Assembly (NCBI GenBank): GCA_048594975.1
Contig: JBMDXQ010000032.1
Span: 1 to 55,927, forward strand
From: JBMDXB01 sp048594975
Lineage (GTDB): Bacteria; Acidobacteriota; Vicinamibacteria; Vicinamibacterales; 2-12-FULL-66-21
Direction of reading: 5' to 3'
Length of the DNA: 55,927 nt
Shown: positions 15,896 to 24,264 of the stretch, in pieces
Layout of the letters: each line of letters opens with the position of its first letter
Position numbering within the stretch: position 1 is the first letter of the stretch
Position numbers and translations under genes: made by a program
The notes under the pieces: model-generated
What the model was told of the DNA's origin: nothing
Databases searched by the model: none
What the model saw: the letters and a program-made list of their open reading frames with translations, nothing else

Positions 15896-17370
15896 TAGCG
15901 CGTACGGCGGGCGGCGCCGCCCTCGGCCTCCTGCCGGCGATGGCCAACCGCCACGGTCTCGTCACCGGCGCCACCGGTACGGGCAAGACCGTCACGCTGC
16001 AGGTCCTCACCGAGGGGTTCTCGGGTCTCGGGGTGCCAGTTTTTCTGGCCGACGTCAAGGGCGATCTCGCGGGCATCGCCGCCGCGGGATCGCTGACCGC
16101 GAAGCTCGGCGACCGTCTCTCCCGCCTCGGGCTGCCGCAGCCGGAGTTCCGCGCCGTGCCGGTGCAGTTCTGGGATCTGTACGGCAAGCGCGGCTACCCG
16201 GTGCGCGCCACGATCTCGGACATGGGCCCGTTACTGCTCAGCCGGCTACTCGACCTGAACGACACGCAGCAGGGGGTCCTCACGATCGCGTTCAAGGTGG
16301 CCGACGAGGCGGGCCTGGCGCTCCTCGACCTGAAGGACCTCCGCGCGATGCTCAAGTCGGTCGCGGAGAACGCGAAGCGGATCGGAACGGAGTACGGGAA
16401 CGTGTCACCCGCCTCGGTCGGGGCGATTCAGCGGGCGCTACTGGAGATTGAGCACCAGGGGGGCGAGCAGTTCTTCGGCGAACCGATGCTCGACGTGCAC
16501 GACCTCATGGGGCTCGACCCGCAGGGCCGCGGCATGGTCAACGTGCTCGCCGCCGAGCGGCTGATCGAGGCGCCGAAGCTCTACTCGACCTTCCTTCTCT
16601 GGCTGCTCGCGGAGCTGTTCGAAGTGCTGCCCGAAGTCGGCGACCCGCCGAAGCCGCGTCTCGTGTTCTTCTTCGACGAGGCGCACCTGTTGTTCGACGA
16701 CGCGCCGCGGGCGCTGCTGGACAAGATCGAGCAGGTCGTCCGGCTGATCCGATCCAAGGGCGTCGGCGTGTACTTCGTCACCCAGAACCCGGGCGACGTG
16801 CCAGACGAGGTGTCGAGCCAGCTGGGCAACCGTATCCACCACGCGCTGCGGGCGGCGACCCCGAAGGAACAGCGTGCCGTGCGCGCGGCCGCCGACACGC
16901 TTCGCACGAACCCCTCCATCGATGCCGCGAAGGTGATGAGCGAGCTGGCAGTCGGGGAGGCGCTGGTGTCGCTGCTCGACGATACGGGAAGTCCGCAACC
17001 GGTCGAGCGCGCATGGATTGTTTCCCCCGGTTCGCGCATCGGACCGCTCGACGACGCCGAGCGGACCACGCTGGTCCGTGCGTCCACGCGCCAGCGGCGC
17101 TACGAAGACACGATCGATCGCGATTCGGCCTACGAGCAGTTGAAGGCACGCGCGACAGTCCCGGAGGCGCCCCCGGCACCGGCGGGCGCCTCGCCGTCTG
17201 GCGGCGCGCTGAGCGACGTCATCTTCGGATCGACCGGGCCACGCGGTGGCCGCCGCGAGGGCATGCTGGAGGCGGCGGCGAAGAGCGCCGCCCGCTCGGT
17301 GGGCTCGAGCATCGGGCGCCAGATCCTGCGCGGCATCTTCGGATCGATGCTCGGCGGGCGGAGGCGGTGA
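15892..17370 (+). CDS. HerA-like ATPase (DUF853 family)
   Basis: A 492-aa FtsK/HerA-type P-loop ATPase of the bacterial YjgR/DUF853 group. Walker A is GATGTGKT at residues 26-33 and Walker B is LVFFFDEAH near 257-265. A sensor-like FVTQNPGDVPDEV block follows. The C-terminus is Ala/Gly/Arg-rich with a GSSIGRQILRGIFGSMLGG segment, typical of the family. These proteins probably form hexameric rings that move DNA or protein; the true role is unsettled. It starts with GTG overlapping the stop of the small helical protein. It is not next to NurA, so the classic HerA-NurA pair is absent. Confidence 0.87.
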   Translation: MIARTAGGAALGLLPAMANRHGLVTGATGTGKTVTLQVLTEGFSGLGVPVFLADVKGDLAGIAAAGSLTAKLGDRLSRLGLPQPEFRAVPVQFWDLYGKRGYPVRATISDMGPLLLSRLLDLNDTQQGVLTIAFKVADEAGLALLDLKDLRAMLKSVAENAKRIGTEYGNVSPASVGAIQRALLEIEHQGGEQFFGEPMLDVHDLMGLDPQGRGMVNVLAAERLIEAPKLYSTFLLWLLAELFEVLPEVGDPPKPRLVFFFDEAHLLFDDAPRALLDKIEQVVRLIRSKGVGVYFVTQNPGDVPDEVSSQLGNRIHHALRAATPKEQRAVRAAADTLRTNPSIDAAKVMSELAVGEALVSLLDDTGSPQPVERAWIVSPGSRIGPLDDAERTTLVRASTRQRRYEDTIDRDSAYEQLKARATVPEAPPAPAGASPSGGALSDVIFGSTGPRGGRREGMLEAAAKSAARSVGSSIGRQILRGIFGSMLGGRRR

Positions 17371-17391
17371 ACGGCGCTGCATGTTACCTGT

Positions 17392-17505
17392 GGTTCCGTG
17401 GTTCCGCGGTTCCGGGGCGGAACCCGGAACCGAGCCTCGGAATCAGAACGCCGGAACCTCAGGAACCTCAGGAACCCCGGAACCCTAGTTTGGGAACCCG
17501 GAACC
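17392..17505. repeat. GGAACC/GGTTCC hexamer array
   Basis: Eleven copies of one hexamer lie in 114 nt: three as GGTTCC (17392, 17400, 17408), then eight as GGAACC (from 17419 to 17500). The facing copies at 17400-17431 can pair into a hairpin with a GGGGC loop. It fills the gap between the convergent ends of the HerA-like and phosphatase-fold genes and could act as a terminator for both. Confidence 0.85.
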
Positions 17506-17511
17506 GCCCGC

Positions 17512-18330
17512 CTACTGCCCCAGCACCACCGACACGAGGAGGGGCCGATGATCTGACGCCTGGGTCTCGACGACTTCCGCACTGGTGCAGCGCAGTGCGC
17601 CGTCGAGGAACAGGTAGTCGATTCGGCGGACCGGCTGTGCCGCGGGGAAGGTGAAGCCGTCCCCCTTGCCGCATGCTGCCCACGCGTCGCGCAGCCCGAA
17701 GTCGAGCAGACGACGGATGACGGGGCTTTCGGGCGTGGCGTTCATGTCCCCGCCGAGCAGCAGCGGCGTCCCGGTGGCGCGCCGCACGCGCACCAGTTCG
17801 CGCAGGCGCTCGGCCTCTTGCAGGCGGTACTCGTCGCCGGCCGATGCGTCCAGGTGGGTAGTGATCGCCTGCCAGCGCCCCAGCCTCGTACGGACGATGG
17901 TGACCAGCGCGCCGCGCGGCTCGTGCGATCCACCGGCGCGCGCCTGCGACGGCGCGACGCGCAGCGGCACGGTGTCCTCGAAGCCGAAGCCGCCCCGCGA
18001 CAGCGCGGCGATGCCGTACTGGCCGCCGTCGAAGTCGAGCGTCCGGCCGAACACGCCGTCGAACTCCGTCCGCTCCTTGAGCGCCTGCAGCTGATCGACG
18101 CCGCCGGACCGCTTCGTTCCGCGGTCGACCTCCTGCAGGAGCACGACGTCGGCATCGTGCTCGTCCACGATCCGCGCGACCTCCTCGAGGTTGGGCAGCC
18201 CCGCTGCGTCCCTGCCCGCGTGGATGTTGTAGACCAGCACGCGGACGGACTCGCGCTCCTCGACGAAGGGCAGCCAGCACCCTGCAAGCGCCGCCATCCA
18301 GATTGCTAATAAGAGGCGTAGGGTCTGCAT
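17512..18330 (-). CDS. Endonuclease/exonuclease/phosphatase-fold lipoprotein
   Basis: A 272-aa member of the EEP superfamily. A leader with lipobox-like ALAGC near residue 18 predicts a lipoprotein outside the inner membrane. Catalytic blocks are present: VYNIHAG, LLQEVD, THLDASAGDEYR, LLLGGDMNATPES and QASDHRPL. Such exported members often act on phospholipids or phosphoesters, but DNase activity is equally possible. The start is placed at the leader; the frame extends upstream only through the palindromic repeat. AATACT ends 5 nt before ATG, similar to the other leaderless heads. Confidence 0.85.
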   Translation of the reverse strand: MQTLRLLLAIWMAALAGCWLPFVEERESVRVLVYNIHAGRDAAGLPNLEEVARIVDEHDADVVLLQEVDRGTKRSGGVDQLQALKERTEFDGVFGRTLDFDGGQYGIAALSRGGFGFEDTVPLRVAPSQARAGGSHEPRGALVTIVRTRLGRWQAITTHLDASAGDEYRLQEAERLRELVRVRRATGTPLLLGGDMNATPESPVIRRLLDFGLRDAWAACGKGDGFTFPAAQPVRRIDYLFLDGALRCTSAEVVETQASDHRPLLVSVVLGQ

Positions 18331-18378
18331 CTCTAAGTATTCGCGGGACCCCATCCCGCTCGCTTTTCGCGCGACTTC

Positions 18379-18425
18379 GTCCTTCGACCTCGCTTCAGAG
18401 GACGACCCTGAGCCTGTCGAAGGGT
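18379..18425. repeat. Palindromic intergenic repeat (TTCGAC-CTCAGG type)
   Basis: The element runs from CCTTCGACCTCGCTTC through GACCCTGAGCCTGTCGAAGG. Its ends CCTTCGAC and GTCGAAGG are inverted copies. From memory, the core CTTCGACAGGCTCAGG is a very widespread extragenic palindrome in environmental bacteria. It lies between divergent starts of the phosphatase-fold gene and the first large membrane protein. Confidence 0.7.
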
Positions 18426-18494
18426 CGCGCGCGGGCGCCCTTCGGGCCTGCCGCCTCGCTTCGCTCGGCGACTCCGGAATTATAGGGCGCACGA

Positions 18495-18500
18495 TATACT
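18495..18500 (+). promoter_or_regulatory. -10-like box TATACT before the membrane-discoidin pair
   Basis: TATACT ends 11 nt before the ATG at 18512, without a Shine-Dalgarno. Confidence 0.5.
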
Positions 18501-18511
18501 TGCTCCCCCGA

Positions 18512-20782
18512 ATGCACCGCATCCGTTCGGTGGCGCTGTTCGCAGCGCTCTACCTCCTCCTCTCGGCCGCCGTCACCTGGCCGCTCGTCCTCCATCTCGG
18601 CTCGCTGGTCGCCAACGACCTGGGCGATCCGCTGCTCAACATGTGGATCCTCGCGTGGAACGCGCGCACCGTGCCGCTGACGGAGGCGTGGTGGAACATG
18701 CCGCAGTTCTTCCCGGCGTCCGGGGCCACCGCCTTCTCGGAACACCTGCTCGGTCTCGCGCCGATTGCCACGCCGCTGCTGCTCTCGACCGGCAATCCCG
18801 TCCTCGCGTACAACACGGCGCTGTTCCTGTCCTTTCCCCTCTCCGCGCTGGCCGCGCACGCGCTCGGCTGGTCGCTGACGAAACGCCACGACGCCGCGGC
18901 GATCGCCGGCGTGGCCTTCGCCTTCGCGCCGTACCGCATGGCGCAGCTCGCGCACGTGCAAGTCGAGTCGTCGTACTGGATGCCGCTCGCGCTCGTCGGG
19001 CTGGTCCGTTACTTCGACGGCGATCGACGCTGGCACTGGCTGCTCCTGTTCGCGGGCGCGTGGCTGCTGCAGGCCCTGACCTGCGGCTACTACTTCTTCT
19101 ACCTCTCCGTCCTCATCGGCCTGTGGCTGGGCTGGTTCGTCGTCGGCCGGCAGCGGTGGGCCGATCTCGCGCGCGTCCTCGGCGTCTGGGCGGCCGCCGT
19201 GGCGCTGATCGCGCCGCTACTCTACGGCTACTGGCGCATCCAGGGCATGTACGGCATGCGGCGCTGGCCGAACGAGATCGCCGGCTTCAGCGCCGACGTC
19301 GCCAGCCTGCTCAAGGCGGCGCCGGCGCTCTGGCTGTGGGGCCGGCTGAACGTCTTCGACCGCCCCGAATCCGAACTGTTCCCCGGTCTCACGATCCTCG
19401 CGCTCATCGCCGCCGGCGCGCTGCTCGGCGGCAGGGCCGTGGCCGCCGGGCGGCGGCGGCTGCGAATCGTTCCGGTGCTGGTCGCGGCCGCGATGGTGTT
19501 CCTGATCGTCGCCCCGACGCCGATCCTGTTTGGATCCTGGAAGGTCGAGATCGGCGGCGTCACGCTGCTCTCGGTCGGCACGCCGCACAAGCCGCTCTCG
19601 GTTGCGTTCGTGCTGCTGATTGCGGCGGCGGCGCTGAGCCCAACCGCCCGGGCGCTCTGGGTGCGCCGGTCGCCGTTGGCGTTCTTCCTGATCGCCGCCT
19701 TCGCCATGTGGCTGCTGGCGCTCGGTCCCGCGCCGACGCTCATGAACCAGCCGATCCTCTACAAGTCGCCGTACACCTGGTTGATGTACCTGCCCGGGGT
19801 CGAAGGCGTGCGCGTGCCGGCGCGGTTCTGGATGATCGCGGTGCTGTGCCTTGCGGCCGCCGGCTCGCTCGCGGCCGCGCGGCTGGCGCTTCGCTGGCCG
19901 CACCTCCGCCGCGCGTTCGTTGTCGTCGCGTGCGCCGGGATGCTCGCGGAGGGCTGGCCGCGGCCCATGAACATGCCGGAGCCGCCCGGCCGACGGCCGA
20001 ACCGCACCGGCGCCGTGGCGCGCCTCGACCTGCCGATCACCGAGGGGCACGACCTCAAGGCGCTGTACTGGGGCGTCTTCCACCAGCGCCCGCTGGTCAA
20101 CGGCTACAGCGGCTACTTCGCGCCGCACTACTGGGTGCTGCGCTATCTGATCGAGCAGGGCGATCACGAGGTGCTGACGGCGATGGCGCGGTTCGGCGAT
20201 CTCGAAGTGGTCATCGATCGCGACGAAGACGACGACGAGCGCTGGGAGAAGTTCGTGGACTCGCATCCGGCAGCCGAGTTCGTCGATTCCGGCGACTCCT
20301 CCGTCAGCTACCGCATTCGCCCGACGGCGGCGCCCTGGTCGCACAGGCGGATCGAGGGTCCCCCGATTCCCATCGCCTCGGCCGACGCGACGGTCAGCGC
20401 GCACCTGCTGTCGCGCATGACCGACGGCGACCTGATCTCGCGCTGGGACGGCCGCCGCGGCCAGCGGCCGGGCGACGCCGTCACCGTGGACCTGGGCTCG
20501 GCGCGGCAGGTGCGCGGGCTCGAGCTGGACCTCGGCGGCTACGTGGCTGACTTCCCGCGCCGGCTGAAGATCGAGACCTCGCTCGACGGCGCCGCCTGGC
20601 AGGAGCGATGGGCGGGTTCCGGGGGCGGCGCGGCGCTGGCCGGCGCGCTCCTCGACGCGCGGCTGATGCCGCTCTTCTTCGAGCTCGATCCGCAGCCGGC
20701 CCGCTACATCCGGATGACGCAGCTCGGCTCCGATCCGGTCTTCTACTGGTCGATCGCGGAGCTGAAGGTGTTCGGGTCCTGA
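18512..20782 (+). CDS. Large GT-C-like membrane protein with C-terminal discoidin-like domain (copy 1)
   Basis: A 756-aa protein. The first 490 residues hold about 12 hydrophobic helices with a long first loop containing NDLGDPLLNMW and FSEHLLGL. This resembles GT-C polyprenyl-phosphate-sugar glycosyltransferases or YfhO-like proteins; the acidic DLGDP may be catalytic. A soluble mixed region follows, then from about 635 a discoidin (F5/8 type C)-like beta-sandwich (LISRWDGRRGQRPGD, TVDLGSARQVRGLELDLG, YWSIAELKVFG). It probably modifies a surface glycan or lipid-linked sugar. It lies 4 nt before a paralogue of the same architecture. Confidence 0.78.
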   Translation: MHRIRSVALFAALYLLLSAAVTWPLVLHLGSLVANDLGDPLLNMWILAWNARTVPLTEAWWNMPQFFPASGATAFSEHLLGLAPIATPLLLSTGNPVLAYNTALFLSFPLSALAAHALGWSLTKRHDAAAIAGVAFAFAPYRMAQLAHVQVESSYWMPLALVGLVRYFDGDRRWHWLLLFAGAWLLQALTCGYYFFYLSVLIGLWLGWFVVGRQRWADLARVLGVWAAAVALIAPLLYGYWRIQGMYGMRRWPNEIAGFSADVASLLKAAPALWLWGRLNVFDRPESELFPGLTILALIAAGALLGGRAVAAGRRRLRIVPVLVAAAMVFLIVAPTPILFGSWKVEIGGVTLLSVGTPHKPLSVAFVLLIAAAALSPTARALWVRRSPLAFFLIAAFAMWLLALGPAPTLMNQPILYKSPYTWLMYLPGVEGVRVPARFWMIAVLCLAAAGSLAAARLALRWPHLRRAFVVVACAGMLAEGWPRPMNMPEPPGRRPNRTGAVARLDLPITEGHDLKALYWGVFHQRPLVNGYSGYFAPHYWVLRYLIEQGDHEVLTAMARFGDLEVVIDRDEDDDERWEKFVDSHPAAEFVDSGDSSVSYRIRPTAAPWSHRRIEGPPIPIASADATVSAHLLSRMTDGDLISRWDGRRGQRPGDAVTVDLGSARQVRGLELDLGGYVADFPRRLKIETSLDGAAWQERWAGSGGGAALAGALLDARLMPLFFELDPQPARYIRMTQLGSDPVFYWSIAELKVFGS

Positions 20783-20786
20783 CGCC

Positions 20787-22826
20787 GTGCGCCGCGCCGC
20801 TCCGTTGCTCGCGGCGGCCGCGCTCTACGCGCTCCTGACGACGGCGCTGACCTGGCCGCTGGTGCTCCAGGCCGGAAGCCGCGTGGCCAACGATCTCGGC
20901 GACCCGCTGCTCAACATGTGGCTGATGGCGTGGAACGCGCGCGTCCTGCCGCTTACCGGCGCGTGGTGGAACGCGCCGCAGTTCTACCCGGCCCCAGGAG
21001 CGATTGCCTTCTCGGAACACCTGCTCGGACTGTCCCCGATCTCGACGCCTGTCCTGCTCGCGTCGCGAAATCCCGTTCTCGCCTATAACGTCGCCTTCTT
21101 CCTGTCGTTCTTCTTGTCCGCGCTCGCGGCGCACGTGGTTGGCTGGTCGCTGACCCGCCGCCACGACGCGGCACTCGTTGCCGGCCTCGCATTCGGCTTC
21201 GCGCCCTATCGCGCCGCGCAGCTCGCGCACGTCCAGGTCCTGTCCACCTACTGGATGCCGCTTGCGCTTGCCGGGCTCGTGGAGTTCCGCCGCGACGGGC
21301 GACGGCGCTGGCTGGTGCTGTTTGCCGGCGCCTGGCTGATGCAGGCGCTCGCCTGCGGGTACTACCTCTTCTTCCTGTCGGTGCTGGTGGTGTTCTGGCT
21401 GCTCTGGTTTGCCGCCGTCCGCTCGTGCCGTGATCTCGTGCGTATCGTCCTCGCCTGGGCAGCCGCGGCCGCGTTGCTCGCGCCGGTCCTGTACGGCTAC
21501 TGGCGCATCCAGCGGCAGTACGGCTTCCGCCGCCTGCCGGACGAGGTCGCGTGGTACAGCGCCGACGTCGCCAGTATCCTCACCGCGCCGTCCAACGTCG
21601 CCCTCTGGGGATGGCTCGAAACGGTCGTGCGGCCGGAGTCGGCGCTGTTTCCCGGCGTCACGATCCTGCTGCTCGTCCTCGCCGGCACGCTCGCGGCCAC
21701 GCACCACGAGCGATCGGAGCTGCTGTTCTTCGTCCTCGGGGCGTTGTTGATGTGGGCCATGTGCCTCGGGCCGCAGCCGACCTGGATGAACGAGCCGTTC
21801 CTGCCGTGGGGACCGTACGCGTGGCTGATGGCGGCACCCGGGGCCGATGGCGTTCGCGTACCCGCCCGCTTCTGGATGCTCGCTGTCCTGTGCCTCGCCG
21901 CGGCTGGTGCGGTGGCGTTCCGCTCCCTCGTCATGCGCTGGCCGCGGGCGCTGCCGGTGATACTGCCGATCGTGTGTGCCGGCATTCTCGCGGACGGGTG
22001 GCAGGCGCCTATGGGCTTCCCTGAGCCCCCGCCGCCCCGTCCGAATCGCACCGGCGCCGCGGTACGGCTCGATCTGCCGTTCGTCGAGGGTCACGACGTC
22101 GCATCGCTGTACCGCGCCATCGCGCATCGGCGCCCGGTGGTCACCGGTTACAGCGGGCACTTCCCGCCACACCACGGCGTGCTGAAGCGCCTCTTCGACG
22201 AGGCCGATCACGACGCGCTCCGTCACCTGTCGCAGTTCGGCGACCTCGAGGTCGTCGTCGAGCACGAGTACGACGACGATGGACGGTGGCGGCAGTACGT
22301 CGCGTCGTACCCCGGGGTGGAGTCGATCTACAGCGGCGACCGCTATTCGAGCTTCCGCGTGCGGCAATCCGGCGAAGGGGAGGGCTACCGGGCGTTCCAG
22401 CCCCCGGTCCTGACGATCGCCGGGATCAGCGTATCCGGGCATTCCGAGCGGGTGGCCTTGATGATTGATGGCGACCTCGTCACGCGTTGGGAGCTCGGGC
22501 GGGGCCAGCAGCCGGGCGATCGCGTGACGATCGATCTCGGCGCGCCGAAGACCGTACGCGGCATCGAGCTCGCGCTGGGCCGGTACACCGAGGACTACCC
22601 GCGGCGGGCGCTCGTCGAGACTTCGGCGGACGGGACGACGTGGCAGCCGGTGTGGGAAGGTTCCGGGGGAGGGCCGGCGCTGACCGCTGCCGTGTTCGCG
22701 CCGACGATCGTGCCGCTTACGCTTCCGGTCCAGGCCGAAGGGGTGCGCTCCCTGCGGGTGACGCAGCTCGGCTCGCATCCGGTCTTCTACTGGTCGATTG
22801 CCGAAATCAGGGTGTTCGGGGAGTAA
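20787..22826 (+). CDS. Large GT-C-like membrane protein with C-terminal discoidin-like domain (copy 2)
   Basis: A 679-aa paralogue of the preceding protein. It shares NDLGDPLLNMW, FSEHLLGLSPISTP, GFAPYR-AQLAHVQV, and the ending FYWSIAEIRVFG. It lacks about 75 residues in the middle (around copy-1 residues 300-380), so the pair is diverged, not a recent copy. The discoidin-like region starts near 555 (LVTRWELGRGQQPGD, TIDLGAPKTVRGIELALG). It starts with GTG 4 nt after the upstream stop, so the two are co-transcribed and may act as a heterodimer. Confidence 0.78.
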   Translation: MRRAAPLLAAAALYALLTTALTWPLVLQAGSRVANDLGDPLLNMWLMAWNARVLPLTGAWWNAPQFYPAPGAIAFSEHLLGLSPISTPVLLASRNPVLAYNVAFFLSFFLSALAAHVVGWSLTRRHDAALVAGLAFGFAPYRAAQLAHVQVLSTYWMPLALAGLVEFRRDGRRRWLVLFAGAWLMQALACGYYLFFLSVLVVFWLLWFAAVRSCRDLVRIVLAWAAAAALLAPVLYGYWRIQRQYGFRRLPDEVAWYSADVASILTAPSNVALWGWLETVVRPESALFPGVTILLLVLAGTLAATHHERSELLFFVLGALLMWAMCLGPQPTWMNEPFLPWGPYAWLMAAPGADGVRVPARFWMLAVLCLAAAGAVAFRSLVMRWPRALPVILPIVCAGILADGWQAPMGFPEPPPPRPNRTGAAVRLDLPFVEGHDVASLYRAIAHRRPVVTGYSGHFPPHHGVLKRLFDEADHDALRHLSQFGDLEVVVEHEYDDDGRWRQYVASYPGVESIYSGDRYSSFRVRQSGEGEGYRAFQPPVLTIAGISVSGHSERVALMIDGDLVTRWELGRGQQPGDRVTIDLGAPKTVRGIELALGRYTEDYPRRALVETSADGTTWQPVWEGSGGGPALTAAVFAPTIVPLTLPVQAEGVRSLRVTQLGSHPVFYWSIAEIRVFGE

Positions 22827-22971
22827 GCGCGTCGAGCCGTCGCTGCAGGAAGGGGCGCCAGAGGCGCCGATCCTGGTTCTCGAGCAGGACCATCTCGCCG
22901 GCCGCGTCGGTGCACGCGGGCAGCCGCGCGGCCTGGAACGCGAGGAGCGCGGCCATCGCGCAGACCCGACG
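22825..22971 (-). pseudogene. Fragment resembling an ECF sigma factor (DUF6596 type)
   Basis: The minus strand encodes, without a start, about 50 residues: AALLAFQAARLPACTDAAGEMVLL, then ENQDRRLW. This strongly recalls the C-terminal helical region of DUF6596 sigma factors, where ARxDAAGxLVLLxDQDRSLWDR is typical. After RRLW the match stops (RPFLQRR instead of DRALIAEG) and the frame ends soon after. No sigma domain 2 or 4 is nearby, so it is a remnant. Recognition is from memory of the family motif; a chance match is possible. Confidence 0.45.
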
Positions 22972-23023
22972 AGCGGCGGAACACGCCTTGCAGCGCCGAG
23001 CGGCGACTCGCAGGAGGTTACGT

Positions 23024-23404
23024 ATGGGACTCCGTGACAAATACGCGTACGCCATCTCGGTCGCCAAAGGGAAGTTCGACGGGAGTGCGCAGGAACGCGA
23101 CGGCAAGCTGCATTTCGTGGGCAGCGTCAGGACCGAGCAGGAGAAGAACGAGATCTGGCAGGCGATCAAGACGATCCCCGACTGGCGGAACGAGATCGTC
23201 GCCGACATCAAGGTGACCGGCGGCGCAGCGGAAGCGGCCACACCGGCCAAAACCTACACGGTCAAGGCGGGCGATACCCTGAGCCGTATCGCGAAGGAGC
23301 ACCTCGGCGACGCGAACGCCTACATGAAGATCTTCGAACTCAACAAGGATCAGTTGACGGACCCGAACGTGATCAAGCCGGGCCAGGTCCTCAAGCTGCC
23401 GTGA
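23024..23404 (+). CDS. BON-LysM protein, Kbp (YgaU)-like
   Basis: The 126-aa protein joins a BON domain (about 20-65, FVGSVRTEQEKNEIWQAIKTIP) to a LysM domain (about 75-126, YTVKAGDTLSRIAKEHLGDANAY). This layout and length match E. coli Kbp, a cytoplasmic potassium-binding stress protein. There is no signal peptide, which fits a cytosolic role. AGGAGG lies 7 nt before ATG. It lies 49 nt before the receiver triplet but that operon has its own promoter. Confidence 0.88.
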   Translation: MGLRDKYAYAISVAKGKFDGSAQERDGKLHFVGSVRTEQEKNEIWQAIKTIPDWRNEIVADIKVTGGAAEAATPAKTYTVKAGDTLSRIAKEHLGDANAYMKIFELNKDQLTDPNVIKPGQVLKLP

Positions 23405-23422
23405 GCGGGCCGCCGGCGGCGC

Positions 23423-23431
23423 TGCTATATA
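23423..23431 (+). promoter_or_regulatory. Extended -10 promoter of the receiver triplet
   Basis: TGC-TATATA forms an extended -10 (overlapping TATACT at 23428-23433). It gives a leader of 12-15 nt before the ATG at 23453. No -35 is evident, as expected for an extended -10. Confidence 0.45.
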
Positions 23432-23452
23432 CTGGCGCTGACTGGCTGCCCC

Positions 23453-23875
23453 ATGACCGATCCTCACGCGCGTCCGCTCGTGCTGCTGGTGGAGGACTTC
23501 GAGGACGCCCGTGAGATGTACCGCGACTATCTCGAGTACGCGGGGTTCCGGGTGGAGACCGCTCGCGACGGCCGCGAGGCGGTGGAGAAGGCGCGCGCGT
23601 TCCGGCCGCATTTGATCCTGATGGACCTCTCGCTGCCCGGCATCGACGGCTGGGAAGCGACGCGCATCCTGAAGACCGATCCGGCCACTGCCGATCTCCT
23701 CATCGTCGCGCTGAGCGCGCACGCGCTGGCGGCGGAGGGCGAGCGCGCGCGCGCCGCCGGCTGCGACGGCTTCATCGCCAAGCCATGCCTGCCCATGGAT
23801 CTCGTCGAAGAAATCGCGGTTCACCTAAAGGCGCACGCGCGCGGCCGCGGACGCCGCCTGCCCGCCAGCCGCTGA
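23453..23875 (+). CDS. Stand-alone response regulator receiver (1 of 3)
   Basis: A 140-aa single receiver domain. The acidic pocket is Glu14-Asp15, the phosphoacceptor is Asp58 (LILMDLSLPG) and the conserved Lys lies in FIAKPC. It has no output domain; the tail is Arg-rich. Single-domain receivers act by protein contact or as phosphate relays. Its stop overlaps the next ATG (TGATG). No histidine kinase is in the operon. Confidence 0.9.
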   Translation: MTDPHARPLVLLVEDFEDAREMYRDYLEYAGFRVETARDGREAVEKARAFRPHLILMDLSLPGIDGWEATRILKTDPATADLLIVALSAHALAAEGERARAAGCDGFIAKPCLPMDLVEEIAVHLKAHARGRGRRLPASR

Positions 23876-24264
23876 TGCCGCTTGTCATCCTGCTCGTCGA
23901 GGACCACACCGACACCCGCCAGATGTATGCCGAGTTCATGGCGCCGCGCTACGAGATCCTCGAGGCCGGCACGGGCACCGAGGCGGTGCACAAGATGGCA
24001 CAGCGGCGGCCCGACCTGCTCGTGACCGACCTGTCGCTGCCGGATTTCGACGGGTTCGAGCTGGTGACGCGCATGCGCGCCTTACCGTCGCTTGCCAACG
24101 TCCCGGTGATCTGCCTGAGCGGGTACGGCGGCCACGCGCACGAGGAACGCGCGCGCGAGATCGGGTGCGACCGGCTGTTGCAGAAGCCGTGTCTGCCCGA
24201 TACTCTAGCCGACGTCGTCGCGGACGTGCTCGGCACGGCGGGGCGGCGCGTGCCGAACGCATGA
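23875..24264 (+). CDS. Stand-alone response regulator receiver (2 of 3)
   Basis: A 129-aa single receiver domain with acidic residues Glu9-Asp10, phosphoacceptor Asp52 (LLVTDLSLPD) and Lys in LLQKPC. It shares the KPC-LP element with receiver 1 (KPCLPMDL, KPCLPDTL), so the two are tandem duplicates. It overlaps both neighbours (TGATG and ATGA). Confidence 0.9.
   Translation: MPLVILLVEDHTDTRQMYAEFMAPRYEILEAGTGTEAVHKMAQRRPDLLVTDLSLPDFDGFELVTRMRALPSLANVPVICLSGYGGHAHEERAREIGCDRLLQKPCLPDTLADVVADVLGTAGRRVPNA

Noticed and set aside
15892..17370. HerA-like ATPase as part of an anti-phage system
   Set aside because: No sirtuin, nuclease, TIR, methylase or helicase partner lies nearby, and DUF853 proteins are widespread in ordinary contexts.
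20481..22778. Very long minus-strand frame antisense to the second membrane-discoidin gene
   Set aside because: The translation is Arg/Pro/His-rich, with no domain, and follows from high GC codon bias of the real gene on the plus strand.
22487..23404. A longer start for the BON-LysM gene reaching back into the membrane-discoidin gene
   Set aside because: The strong AGGAGG and the start of the BON domain fix the ATG at 23024; the upstream part is out-of-frame sequence of the previous gene.
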